A DNA stretch of 64,000 nucleotides from Rivibacter subsaxonicus (GTDB taxonomy: Bacteria > Pseudomonadota > Gammaproteobacteria > Burkholderiales > Burkholderiaceae_C). Below, one piece after another: positions 1 through 7,331 of the stretch (position 1 is the first letter of the stretch; each line of letters opens with the position of its first letter). The notes beneath the pieces were generated by a model, which was not told the DNA's origin, ran no database searches, and saw nothing but the letters and a program-made list of their open reading frames with translations. The DNA lies in contig NZ_SHKP01000004.1 in NCBI RefSeq assembly GCF_004217215.1, forward strand, positions 342,829-406,828. Reading direction: 5' to 3'. The translations under genes were made by a program, and so were the position numbers.

Positions 1-1
1 T

Positions 2-217
2 GCCCAGCGCGAGCCGGTCTTCATCGAGAAGGCCGGCCGCAAGCACAGTGTGGTCATCTCGTACGAGCGCTACCAGAAGCTGATGGCGGCCGAGGCCGCG
101 CCCCAGGGCGGCGACCCGGGCCGCCGCTTCTACGAGCGCTACAAGGACTGGGTCGACGAGCAGAACCGCCTCGTTGCCGAGGTCGGCGTGTTCGGCGAAG
201 AGTTTCGCCCCTGGTGA
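2..217 (+). CDS. Antitoxin of a CcdB-type toxin-antitoxin pair, Phd/YefM-CcdA hybrid (5' partial)
   Basis: Only the last 71 residues are visible; the start lies left of base 1. The visible N-terminal part (REPVFIEKAGRKHSVVIS, then YERYQKL) reads like the end of the Phd/YefM DNA-binding fold, where a β-hairpin leads into an EEYERL-like helix. After a Gly/Pro linker (PQGGDPG), the last ~29 residues (from FYERYKDWVDEQ to EEFRPW) resemble the unstructured CcdA tail that wraps around CcdB. The gene ends six bases before a CcdB-like toxin, so the pair is probably translated together and the protein should neutralise the toxin and repress the operon. The family split comes from motif reading only. 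Swapped antitoxin heads are known among TA systems, but the missing N-terminus means the DNA-binding fold cannot be confirmed here. Confidence 0.75.
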   Translation, partial: AQREPVFIEKAGRKHSVVISYERYQKLMAAEAAPQGGDPGRRFYERYKDWVDEQNRLVAEVGVFGEEFRPW

Positions 218-223
218 GGCGGG

Positions 224-541
224 ATGGCGCAGTTCGACCTGTACGCCAATCCGTCGGCCGCGCAGCGGCAGGCCTTTCCCTACGTGGTCGTGCTGCAGAG
301 CGACCACCTGGATCACTACTCGACACGACTGGTGATGCCGCTGTCGCGACTGAAGCGCGTTCCCGACACGCTGCCGCGCCGTCTCGCGCTGACGGTCAGC
401 GTCGATGGCGAGACGTTGCATCTGGCCTCGCACCTGTGCGCGCCGTTGCCGGCTCGGCTGTTGACGGAGCCGCTGCGCTCGCTGCGCGACCAGGCGCCGT
501 CGCTGCTCGACGCGCTCGACGCGGTCATCAGCGGGCTGTGA
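224..541 (+). CDS. ccdB: CcdB-family toxin (DNA gyrase poison)
   Basis: The protein has 105 residues, against 101 for F-plasmid CcdB, and shows the family pattern: an N-terminal strand MAQFDLYANP, then VVVLQSDHLD (the VDVQSDIID region), RLVMPLSRLK (RMVIPLASA) and a C-terminal helix. CcdB dimers trap the gyrase A subunit on cleaved DNA. The ATG at 224 is six bases after the antitoxin stop. The C-terminus reads DAVISGL, where the F-plasmid toxin ends in Trp-Gly-Ile, residues known to be needed for gyrase poisoning. The Gly is kept, but Trp is Ser and Ile is Leu, so activity on gyrase is uncertain. The next gene, nudB, starts four bases after the stop but is a housekeeping gene, so that closeness is probably incidental. 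Confidence 0.85.
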   Translation: MAQFDLYANPSAAQRQAFPYVVVLQSDHLDHYSTRLVMPLSRLKRVPDTLPRRLALTVSVDGETLHLASHLCAPLPARLLTEPLRSLRDQAPSLLDALDAVISGL

Positions 542-545
542 GGCG

Positions 546-1025
546 ATGAACGCCCCACGTTCGCCCAAGATCCCGGAGTCGGTGCTGGTGGTGATCCACA
601 CCCCGTCGCTCGAGGTGCTGCTGATCGAGCGCGCCGATGCGCCCGGCTACTGGCAGAGCGTCACCGGCTCCAAGGATGCGGTCGACGAGCCGCTGCATCT
701 GACCTGCATCCGCGAGGTGGCCGAGGAAACCGGCATCGAGATCGGCTCGGCCGCGGTGCCACTCGCGAACCTGAGCGACTGGGGCCTGGCCAACGTCTAC
801 GAGATCTACCCGCGCTGGCGCCACCGCTACGCCGAGGGCGTGACGCACAACACCGAGCATGTGTTCGGCTTGCAAGTGCCGGCCGGCATCGCGGTGCGGC
901 TGGCGCCGCGCGAGCACACGGCCTTCGCCTGGCTGCCGTGGCGCGAGGCGGCCGACCGCTGCTTCTCGCCGAGCAACGCCGAGGCGGTGCTGCAGTTGCC
1001 GCGCTTTGCCGCGGACACGGCATGA
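546..1025 (+). CDS. nudB: Dihydroneopterin triphosphate diphosphatase (Nudix)
   Basis: NudB removes pyrophosphate from 7,8-dihydroneopterin triphosphate, the product of FolE, in folate synthesis. The 159-residue protein carries a Nudix box at about residues 41-64 with the REVAEETGI core. The spacer between the first Gly and the Glu is one residue longer than the classic box, which I recall as usual for NudB of Burkholderiales. The start MNAPRSPKIPESVLVVIH and the segment ADAPGYWQSVTGS are typical of NudB rather than of MutT. The stop overlaps the ATG of the next gene by four bases (ATGA), so it is translationally coupled to the EEP and cardiolipin synthase genes. A folE gene lies 15 kb to the right, not adjacent. 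Confidence 0.9.
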   Translation: MNAPRSPKIPESVLVVIHTPSLEVLLIERADAPGYWQSVTGSKDAVDEPLHLTCIREVAEETGIEIGSAAVPLANLSDWGLANVYEIYPRWRHRYAEGVTHNTEHVFGLQVPAGIAVRLAPREHTAFAWLPWREAADRCFSPSNAEAVLQLPRFAADTA

Positions 1026-1819
1026 ACCCGCTGCACTCCACGCTGCTGCCGCCGACGCCGCGCAACGACGAGCGGCTGCGGGTGGCGACCTACAACATCC
1101 ACAAGGGCGTGCGCGGCATGGGTCCGGGCAAGCGGCTCGAGATCCACAACCTCGGCCTTGGCATCGAGGCACTCGATGCCGACGTCGTCTGCCTGCAGGA
1201 GGTGCGCCGCTTCCATCGCGGCGAGGCGCGGCGCTTCCAGCGTACGCACCAGGGCTGGCCCGACTCGCCGCAGGCCGATTTCCTCGCGCCCGAGGGCTAT
1301 GTCGCGGCCTACCGCACAAACGCCATCACGCGCGGCGGCGAGCATGGCAACGCGCTGCTCACGCGCTGGCCGATCGGCGACGTCGGTCATGCCGATGTCT
1401 CGGACCATCCCTTCGAGCAGCGCGGCCTGCTCCACGTGCCAGTGCACTACGCCTGGGGCGTGGTGCATGCGGTGGTGGCGCACTTCGGCCTGGTCCACGC
1501 CAGCCGCGTGCGCCAGGTCGAGCGGCTTGCAGCCTTCATCCACCGCCATGTGCCGGCCGGCACGCCGCTGATGGTGGCCGGCGACTTCAACGACTGGGGC
1601 GAGAAGCTCGATCCGCTGATGCGCGAGATCGGCCTCGAGCGCGCGGTGGCGCCCGGGGCCGTGCCGGCGCGCACCTTTCCCTCGCTGGCGCCGGTGTTCG
1701 CGCTCGACCGCGTCTACACGCGCGGCCTGGCCTGCGTCTCGACCGCGGTGCCGCGCGGCAGCATGTGGGCGCGCATGTCCGACCACCTGCCGCTGGTCGT
1801 CGAGTTCGAGCCGCTGTGA
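1022..1819 (+). CDS. Endonuclease/exonuclease/phosphatase (EEP) family protein, YbhP-like
   Basis: This 265-residue metal-dependent phosphohydrolase has the EEP motifs in order: RVATYNIHKG near the N-terminus (metal-binding Asn), VVCLQEVRRF (Glu), GNALLTRWPI, VAGDFNDW (Asp and Asn) and a final MSDHLPLVVEF (Asp-His). The ATG at 1022 overlaps the nudB stop; an earlier in-frame start at 938 would lie inside nudB and adds an Arg/Ala-rich stretch, so I rejected it. It overlaps the start of the cardiolipin synthase gene by four bases. The same pairing (ybhP-ybhO) is known in Escherichia coli, which suggests a role in phospholipid metabolism, but the true substrate is unknown. There is no signal peptide, so it should act in the cytoplasm. 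Confidence 0.88.
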   Translation: MNPLHSTLLPPTPRNDERLRVATYNIHKGVRGMGPGKRLEIHNLGLGIEALDADVVCLQEVRRFHRGEARRFQRTHQGWPDSPQADFLAPEGYVAAYRTNAITRGGEHGNALLTRWPIGDVGHADVSDHPFEQRGLLHVPVHYAWGVVHAVVAHFGLVHASRVRQVERLAAFIHRHVPAGTPLMVAGDFNDWGEKLDPLMREIGLERAVAPGAVPARTFPSLAPVFALDRVYTRGLACVSTAVPRGSMWARMSDHLPLVVEFEPL

Positions 1820-3156
1820 GCCCGAACCACCAGGGCGGCGCCGCCTCGCGCCCGCGCACGGCCACGATCGACGAGCGGCCGCCGGCCGAGGAGCGCGCCG
1901 ACTGGTACCTGAGTTCGCGCCCGGTCTACAGCGGCGGCAACGAGGTCGTGCTGCTGCGTGGCGGCGACGCGCTCTTCGCATCGATGCACGAGGCGATCGC
2001 CGCGGCCAGGACCGAGGTCTGGGTCGCAACCTACATCTTCAGCGAGGATCCGGCCGCGTCGGCGCTGGCGCAGGCGCTGGCGGCGGCCGCGCAGCGCGGC
2101 GTCAGCGTGCGGGTCGTGGTCGACGGCTTCGGCTCCGAGCACTCGCAGGCGGCGCTGCAGCGCCTGCTCGGCGAGGCCGGCGCCGGCTTTGCCGTGTTCC
2201 GGCCGCTGACCAGCTGGCGCAGCTGGCTGCAGCCCAACCAGCTGCGGCGCCTGCACCAGAAGCTGTGCGTGGTCGACGCCAGGGTCGCCTTCGTCGGCGG
2301 CATCAACCTGATCGACGACCGCTTCGATCTTCACCACGGCTGGGCCGAAGTGCCGCGGCTCGACTACGCCGTGCGCCTGCGCGGCGCCGTCGTCGGGCCG
2401 ATCGAGCAGACGGTGCGCGCGATGTGGACGCGGGCCCGCTTCGGCAGCGACTGGCGCGACGAGGTGCGCGACATCGCGCGCGACCCGCGGCCGATGATGG
2501 CGGCGCGCCGCCTGCTGCGCACCCTGCGGGTGGTCGCGCCGGGGCAGGTGCCGAAGGAGGCGCTCGAGGCGCTGCCGGCGGTGCGCGCGGCCTTCGTCGT
2601 GCGCGACAACCTGCGCCAGCGGCGCACCATCGAACGCGCCTACATCGAGGCGCTGCAGCGGGCGCGCGAGCGCGCCGTCATCGTCAGCCCGTACTTCTAT
2701 CCGGGCCGGCGCTTTCGCCAGGCGCTGGGCCAGGCCGCCCGCCGTGGCGTCGACGTGCGGCTGCTGCTGCAGGGCAACGCCGACTACCGCATCGCCGCGA
2801 TGGCCGCGCGCGCGCTCTACGAGGGCTTGCTGGCGCGCGGCGTGCGCATCTTCGAGTACCAGCCGGCCTTCCTGCATGCCAAGGTCGCGCTGGTCGATCG
2901 CGACTGGGCCACGATCGGCAGCTCCAACATCGATCCGCTGTCGATGCTGCTCAACCTCGAGGCGAACATCGTCGTCAGCGACCACGGCTTCGCTGCCACG
3001 CTGGCGGCCGCGCTCGAGCGCGACTTTGCCGATTCGGTCGAGGTCTGCCCCGTCACGCGCCGCGAGCCCACGCTGCTGGGCCGCGCGCGCCGGGTCTGCG
3101 TGGCGTGGATCGCGCGGGCCTACCTGCGGTTGGCGGGTTTCACGGGCAAGTACTGA
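1816..3156 (+). CDS. clsB: Cardiolipin synthase B (phospholipase D superfamily)
   Basis: ClsB-type enzymes join two phosphatidyl donors, such as phosphatidylglycerol with another lipid alcohol, to make cardiolipin. The 446-residue protein has two HxKxxxxD motifs, HQKLCVVD at about residue 147 and HAKVALVD at about residue 354, each followed by the expected Gly-Ser/Asn segment (GGINLIDD and GSSNIDP). There are no N-terminal transmembrane helices, unlike ClsA, which fits the ClsB/YbhO branch. I chose the GTG at 1816 because it overlaps the preceding stop (GTGA) and the family homology starts shortly afterwards; the frame is also open far upstream inside the neighbours, but that part is not protein-like. 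It closes the nudB-EEP-clsB run and is followed by a strong hairpin. Confidence 0.88.
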   Translation: MSPNHQGGAASRPRTATIDERPPAEERADWYLSSRPVYSGGNEVVLLRGGDALFASMHEAIAAARTEVWVATYIFSEDPAASALAQALAAAAQRGVSVRVVVDGFGSEHSQAALQRLLGEAGAGFAVFRPLTSWRSWLQPNQLRRLHQKLCVVDARVAFVGGINLIDDRFDLHHGWAEVPRLDYAVRLRGAVVGPIEQTVRAMWTRARFGSDWRDEVRDIARDPRPMMAARRLLRTLRVVAPGQVPKEALEALPAVRAAFVVRDNLRQRRTIERAYIEALQRARERAVIVSPYFYPGRRFRQALGQAARRGVDVRLLLQGNADYRIAAMAARALYEGLLARGVRIFEYQPAFLHAKVALVDRDWATIGSSNIDPLSMLLNLEANIVVSDHGFAATLAAALERDFADSVEVCPVTRREPTLLGRARRVCVAWIARAYLRLAGFTGKY

Positions 3157-3166
3157 GGGCCGCGGC

Positions 3167-3192
3167 TCCAGGCCCGCCTGCGCGGGCCTGGA
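3167..3192. terminator. Bidirectional terminator-like hairpin between convergent genes
   Basis: A perfect 11-bp stem (arms 3167-3177 and 3182-3192, TCCAGGCCCGC against GCGGGCCTGGA) with a 4-base loop CTGC lies between the end of clsB and the end of the leftward DUF805 gene. There is no T-run on either side, so it may stop polymerase only partly or act as an mRNA end-stabiliser for both genes. Confidence 0.6.
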
Positions 3193-3237
3193 CGGCCCGC
3201 AGGACCGGAGCTCTGCGACGGGCATGAGACCCCGTCC

Positions 3238-3618
3238 TCAGACCTTGCCGGTCAGGTCCTCGCCGAAACGGTTCGGCCCGGTCGTGCCGCGCAGGAAGCC
3301 GCACTCGATGAACGCCCACAGTGCGCCGATGATCGGCACCAGCACGATCAGCAGCCACCACGCCGACTTGTCGCGGTCGTGCCAGCGCTTGACGGTGATC
3401 GCCAGCGACGGCCACAGCAGCAGCGCGTTGACCAGGTAGGTCGTGGTCTGGTCCTTGACGCCGAGGATGCCGAGCAGGATGAAGAAGAAGATCGCGACCA
3501 GCAGCAGTGCCCCCACGCCCCAGATCCAGTAGGTCTTGCGCGGTATGCGGCCCTGGAAGCTGAACAGGATCTGGCCCGGCGTCAGCGGGGCGGCGAAGCG
3601 GTTGGTCTCGGTGCTCAT
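3238..3618 (-). CDS. DUF805 family inner-membrane protein
   Basis: This small membrane protein has 126 residues from the chosen start. It shows the DUF805 layout: an aromatic/Arg-rich entry (LFSFQGRIPRKTYWIWG), about three hydrophobic helices (GALLLVAIFFFILLGI; the stretch around LLLWPSLAITVKRWHD; WWLLIVLVPIIGALWAF) and the family hallmark RWHDRDKS between helices. The C-terminal part, GTTGPNRFGEDL, is also typical. I start it at the ATG at 3618 because GGAG sits eight to ten bases upstream; an earlier in-frame ATG at 3657 has no ribosome site. The family's function is unknown. It stands alone, convergent with clsB and divergent from the SDR gene. Confidence 0.85.
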   Translation of the reverse strand: MSTETNRFAAPLTPGQILFSFQGRIPRKTYWIWGVGALLLVAIFFFILLGILGVKDQTTTYLVNALLLWPSLAITVKRWHDRDKSAWWLLIVLVPIIGALWAFIECGFLRGTTGPNRFGEDLTGKV

Positions 3619-3716
3619 GCGGGCGGGCTCCGGTGGTTCATCGGGCATCACCACCAACGGCGGCGGCGAACGCGGGCCTGCTTAGTATGCTGTCCGCTAC
3701 CACCCTTCCCGATGCC

Positions 3717-4475
3717 ATGAACCAACACCTCTACCTGCTCACCGGCGCCTCGCGCGGCCTCGGACGCGCGCTCGCGCAACGACTGCTGCGGCCCGGGCAC
3801 GAACTGCTGTGCCTGTCGCGCGGCACCGACCCGACGCTGGCCGAGGCGGCACGTGCCGCCGGCGTGGTCTGCGAGCAATGGCCGGCCGACCTGGCCGACC
3901 CGGTGCCGGTCGCGGCACGGCTCGAAGCCTGGTTGCGGGCGATCGATCCGCAACGCTTTGCCAGCGCCACGCTCGTCAACAATGCCGCGCTGCTGCTGGC
4001 GCCGGGGCCGCTCGACCGCAGCGAGGCGCTGCAGCTCTCGGCCGCGCTGCGGGTCGGACTGGAAGCGCCGGCGCTGCTGAGCGCGGCCTTCCTGCGCGCC
4101 ACGCGTGACTGGCCCGCGAGCAAGCGGGTGCTCAACATCTCCTCCGGCCTCGGCCGGCGCGCGATGGCGGGCAGCGCCTCCTACTGCGCCGTCAAGGCCG
4201 GGCTCGACCACCTGAGCCGCGCGCAGGCGCTCGACGAGGCGCTGCAGCCCAACGGCGCGCGCATCGTCTCGCTCGCGCCCGGCGTGATCGACACCGACAT
4301 GCAGGTCCAGCTGCGCGGTGCCGGCGCCGAGGGCTTTCCGGAGCACGACATGTTCGTGCAGATGCACCGCGGCGGCCAGCTCAGTACGCCGGCCGACACC
4401 GCGGCCCGCATCGTCGAGTGGATGGAGAGCGCGACCTTCGGCGCCGAGGTGGTGGCCGACATCCGCACCGTCTGA
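3717..4475 (+). CDS. Short-chain dehydrogenase/reductase (SDR)
   Basis: This 252-residue classical SDR has the NAD(P)-binding motif TGASRGLG at residues 9-16, a LVNNAALL strand (the NNAG motif), Ser in NISSGLG near residue 142 and the catalytic YxxxK (Tyr156, Lys160) in SYCAVKAG. The Arg in TGASRGLG favours NADPH. Overall it resembles the sepiapterin/benzil reductase branch (YueD-like), but the substrate cannot be named. The start at 3717 puts the nucleotide-binding strand right at the N-terminus as usual. No operon partner is evident: the next gene starts 93 bases later, after a G/C-rich hairpin sequence. Confidence 0.85.
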   Translation: MNQHLYLLTGASRGLGRALAQRLLRPGHELLCLSRGTDPTLAEAARAAGVVCEQWPADLADPVPVAARLEAWLRAIDPQRFASATLVNNAALLLAPGPLDRSEALQLSAALRVGLEAPALLSAAFLRATRDWPASKRVLNISSGLGRRAMAGSASYCAVKAGLDHLSRAQALDEALQPNGARIVSLAPGVIDTDMQVQLRGAGAEGFPEHDMFVQMHRGGQLSTPADTAARIVEWMESATFGAEVVADIRTV

Positions 4476-4477
4476 CA

Positions 4478-4563
4478 TGGTGCCCCCACGCTTGCGGCGA
4501 TGCCGCTACGCTGCCCCCCGAGGGGGCGCAGTCCGGCTTGGGGCGGCCCGGCGCCGTCCTGAC
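4478..4563. repeat. GC-rich intergenic hairpin element (repeat-like)
   Basis: The spacer between the SDR and exonuclease genes contains CCCCCACGCTTGCGGCG, then a perfect 6-bp hairpin (4513-4518 with 4522-4527, GCCCCC-CGA-GGGGGC), then GGCTTGGGGCGGCCCGGCG. From memory, very similar spacers recur in many Burkholderiales genomes, suggesting a dispersed palindromic repeat. I found only this one copy in the window, so the repeat status rests on recall, not on this sequence. Confidence 0.4.
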
Positions 4564-4568
4564 CGCGC

Positions 4569-5612
4569 ATGGGCGAGTTGATCGTCGAGCGACCGGAGGG
4601 TCTGTACTGCCCGCCCGGCGACTTCTACATCGACCCCTGGCGCCCGGTAGCACGCGCCGTCATCACTCACGCCCACGCCGACCACGCGCGCGCCGGGCAC
4701 GCGCACTACCTGGCCGCGGCGCCGGGGGCCGGCGTGCTGCGCGCACGGCTGGGCGACATCAGCCTGCAGGCGCTGGCCTACGGCGAAGGCATCGATCACG
4801 GCGGCGCCAGGCTCAGCCTGCATCCTGCCGGCCATGTGCTCGGCTCGGCGCAGGTGCGCATCGAATATCGCGGGGAAGTCTGGGTCGCCTCGGGCGACTA
4901 TTTCGTCAGTGGCGCCGGCGACGACAACCTCAGCTGCGCGCCCTTCGAGCCGGTGCGCTGCGACTGCTTCATCACCGAGTCGACCTTCGGCCTGCCGATC
5001 TACCGCTGGCGCCCGCAGCGCGAGGTCTATGCCGAGATCGACGCTTGGTGGCGCGCCAACGCCGCCGCCGGCCGGCCCAGCCTCTTGCTCGGCTACAGCT
5101 TCGGCAAGGCGCAGCGCATCCTGGCCGGCGTCGACGCCTCGATCGGACCGATCTTCGTGCACGGCGCGGTCGAGCCGCTCAATCGCGCCTACCGCGAGGC
5201 CGGCGTCGCGCTACCAGCGACACGGCTGGTCAGCGAGACGAGCGACAAGGCCGAGCTCCGTAACGCGCTCGTCATCGCACCGCCGAGCGTGCTGGGCAGC
5301 GCCTGGACCAGACGCTTTGCCGACGCCAGCGACGCCTTCGCCAGCGGCTGGATGCAACTGCGCGGCGCACGCCGCCGCCAGGGTGTCGACCGCGGCTTCG
5401 TGCTCAGCGATCACGCCGACTGGCCGGGGCTGCAGAACGCCATCAAGGCCACCGGCGCCAGCCGCGTGATCGTGACGCATGGCTACGAGGCGGTGATGGT
5501 GAGGTGGCTGCAGGAGCAAGGCTTGGAGGCGGGGGCGTTCAGCACCGAGTACGGGGACGAGGCGCTCGATGTGGCGGCTGACGCGACCGCGGCCGTAGCG
5601 TCCCACGACTGA
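4569..5612 (+). CDS. Ligase-associated DNA exonuclease (metallo-β-lactamase/SNM1-like)
   Basis: This 347-residue nuclease has the β-CASP-type metallo-β-lactamase fold. The metal-binding motif is THAHADH at residues 33-39, followed by PAGHVLGSAQ (histidine ligand), SGDYF (Asp) and later LSDHADW and VTHGYEAV, in the order seen in the ligase-associated exonuclease family (SNM1/CPSF-like). It is expected to trim 5' DNA ends. The start at 4569 leads directly into IVERPEGLYCPPGDFYIDP, a family-typical N-terminus. The DNA ligase gene begins eight bases after the stop, so the two are almost certainly one unit for DNA repair. The other usual partners, Lhr helicase and a calcineurin-like phosphoesterase, are not next to it. 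Confidence 0.88.
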   Translation: MGELIVERPEGLYCPPGDFYIDPWRPVARAVITHAHADHARAGHAHYLAAAPGAGVLRARLGDISLQALAYGEGIDHGGARLSLHPAGHVLGSAQVRIEYRGEVWVASGDYFVSGAGDDNLSCAPFEPVRCDCFITESTFGLPIYRWRPQREVYAEIDAWWRANAAAGRPSLLLGYSFGKAQRILAGVDASIGPIFVHGAVEPLNRAYREAGVALPATRLVSETSDKAELRNALVIAPPSVLGSAWTRRFADASDAFASGWMQLRGARRRQGVDRGFVLSDHADWPGLQNAIKATGASRVIVTHGYEAVMVRWLQEQGLEAGAFSTEYGDEALDVAADATAAVASHD

Positions 5613-5620
5613 GCGCTCCC

Positions 5621-7327
5621 ATGCGGCGCTTCGCCCTTCTCTACGCCGAACTCGACGCACAGACCTCGACCACCGCCAAGGTCGACGCGCTGGTGCGCTA
5701 CTTCGCCGAGGCGCCGCCCGAAGACGCCGCCTGGGCGGTGTACTTCCTCGCCGGCGGCAAGCCGCGCCAGGTGCTGCCGACCGCGCTGCTGCGCCAGATT
5801 GCGCTGGCGCGTGCCGGCATCGACGACTGGCTGTTCGAGGAGAGCTACCAGGCGGTCGGTGACCTGGCCGAGACCATCGCGCTGGTGTTGCCGCCGCCGA
5901 CGCGCCTCGGCGATGCCGGTCTGGCGCAGTGGGTCGAACAGCGGCTGTTGACCTGGCGCGGGCTCGATCCGGCGGCGCAGGCCGCGGCGCTGAACGAGGC
6001 CTTCGACGAGCTCGACACCGCCGGCCGCTTCCTGCTCGTCAAGCTGATCGGCGGCGGCTTTCGGGTCGGCGTCAGCAAGCTGCTCGTGCAGCGCGCGCTG
6101 GCCGAGCATGCGGGGCTCGACGCCAAGCGCGTGGCGCAACGCATGATGGGCTACACCGATGCCAAGGCGACGCCAACGGCAGCGCGCTTTGGGGCGCTGA
6201 TCGCTGCAGGCGACGAGGCGCCGGCCGACGCCGGGCAGCCCTATCCCTTCTTCCTCGCGCACGCGCTGCAGTTGCCGCTCGATGAATTCGAGTCACGGCT
6301 CGGCCCGCCAACCGACTGGCTCGCGGAGTGGAAGTACGACGGCATCCGGGCCCAGATCGTCAGACGCGTCGGCCAGGTGTGGATCTGGTCGCGCGGCGAA
6401 GAGCTCGTGACCGAGCGCTTCCCGGAGGTGAGCGCGCTGGCGCAGGCACTGCCCGAGGGCACGGTGCTAGACGGCGAGTTGCTGGCCTGGCGCGATGGTG
6501 CGCCGGCAGCGTTTGCGTTGCTGCAGCAGCGACTCAACCGCAAGACCTTGTCGAAGAAGTTGCTGGCCGACGCGCCGGTGCATTGCGTCGCCTACGACCT
6601 GCTCGAGTGGGGCGGCGAGGACCTGCGCACCCGCGCGCAACGCGAGCGCCGCGCGCTGCTCGAGCAGGCGCTGGCCGGCACCGGCTTCGGCCTCTCGCCG
6701 CGGGTCGAGGGCGACGGTTGGGCCGAACTGGCGGCCCAGCGCGAGCAAAGCCGCGCCCGCGGCGTCGAGGGCCTGATGCTCAAGCACCTGGCGTCGGCCT
6801 ACGGCAGTGGCCGCACCAAGGCCGACGGCACCTGGTGGAAGTGGAAGATCGAGCCGATGAGCGTCGACGCGGTGCTGGTCTACGCCCAGGCCGGCCATGG
6901 CCGCCGCGCCAGCGTCTACACCGACTACAGCTTCGCGGTCTGGAACCGGGCGCCGCGCGACGCCGCAGAGGCGCAGGCCGCGGTCGAGGCGATCGCCATG
7001 CGCCGGCCGCCGCCCGAGCCAAGTACCGCCGAGCCGCAGCCGCTGCAACTGGTCAACTTCGCCAAGGCCTACTCGGGCCTCTCGGACGAGGAGTTCAAGG
7101 CGGTCGACAAGATCATCCGCGCCAGCACGATCGAGAAGTTCGGCCCGGTGCGCAGCCTGCGGCCGAGCCTCGTGTTCGAGCTCGGGTTCGAGGGCATCAA
7201 CCGCAGCGCGCGCCACAAGAGCGGCATCGCGGTTCGCTTCCCGCGCATGCTGCGCATCCGCAACGACAAGCCTCTGCACGAGGCCGACACGCTGCAGATC
7301 CTCGAGGCCTTGCTGGGCTCTAGCTAG
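5621..7327 (+). CDS. ATP-dependent DNA ligase
   Basis: The enzyme seals nicks using ATP, alongside the usual NAD-dependent LigA. The protein has 568 residues: an N-terminal α-helical DNA-binding domain (from MRRFALLYAELDAQTST), then the nucleotidyltransferase core with motif I EWKYDGIR (catalytic Lys about residue 238), motif III-like VLDGELLAW, motif IV VEGLMLKHL, motif V WWKWKIEP and a C-terminal OB-fold region. It sits eight bases after the ligase-associated exonuclease, an established pairing in bacteria. It lacks polymerase, phosphoesterase and Ku partners, so it is not a LigD/NHEJ enzyme. It ends four bases before the leftward dhaK stop. Confidence 0.9.
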   Translation: MRRFALLYAELDAQTSTTAKVDALVRYFAEAPPEDAAWAVYFLAGGKPRQVLPTALLRQIALARAGIDDWLFEESYQAVGDLAETIALVLPPPTRLGDAGLAQWVEQRLLTWRGLDPAAQAAALNEAFDELDTAGRFLLVKLIGGGFRVGVSKLLVQRALAEHAGLDAKRVAQRMMGYTDAKATPTAARFGALIAAGDEAPADAGQPYPFFLAHALQLPLDEFESRLGPPTDWLAEWKYDGIRAQIVRRVGQVWIWSRGEELVTERFPEVSALAQALPEGTVLDGELLAWRDGAPAAFALLQQRLNRKTLSKKLLADAPVHCVAYDLLEWGGEDLRTRAQRERRALLEQALAGTGFGLSPRVEGDGWAELAAQREQSRARGVEGLMLKHLASAYGSGRTKADGTWWKWKIEPMSVDAVLVYAQAGHGRRASVYTDYSFAVWNRAPRDAAEAQAAVEAIAMRRPPPEPSTAEPQPLQLVNFAKAYSGLSDEEFKAVDKIIRASTIEKFGPVRSLRPSLVFELGFEGINRSARHKSGIAVRFPRMLRIRNDKPLHEADTLQILEALLGSS

Positions 7328-7331
7328 CTGG

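Noticed and set aside
938-1021. Upstream extension of the EEP-family gene.
   Set aside because: It would lie inside nudB, is Arg/Ala-rich, and the ATG at 1022 overlaps the nudB stop exactly as in the rest of the operon.
5621-7327. LigD-type non-homologous end joining ligase.
   Set aside because: No polymerase or phosphoesterase domain and no Ku gene; pairing with the ligase-associated exonuclease fits another repair set.
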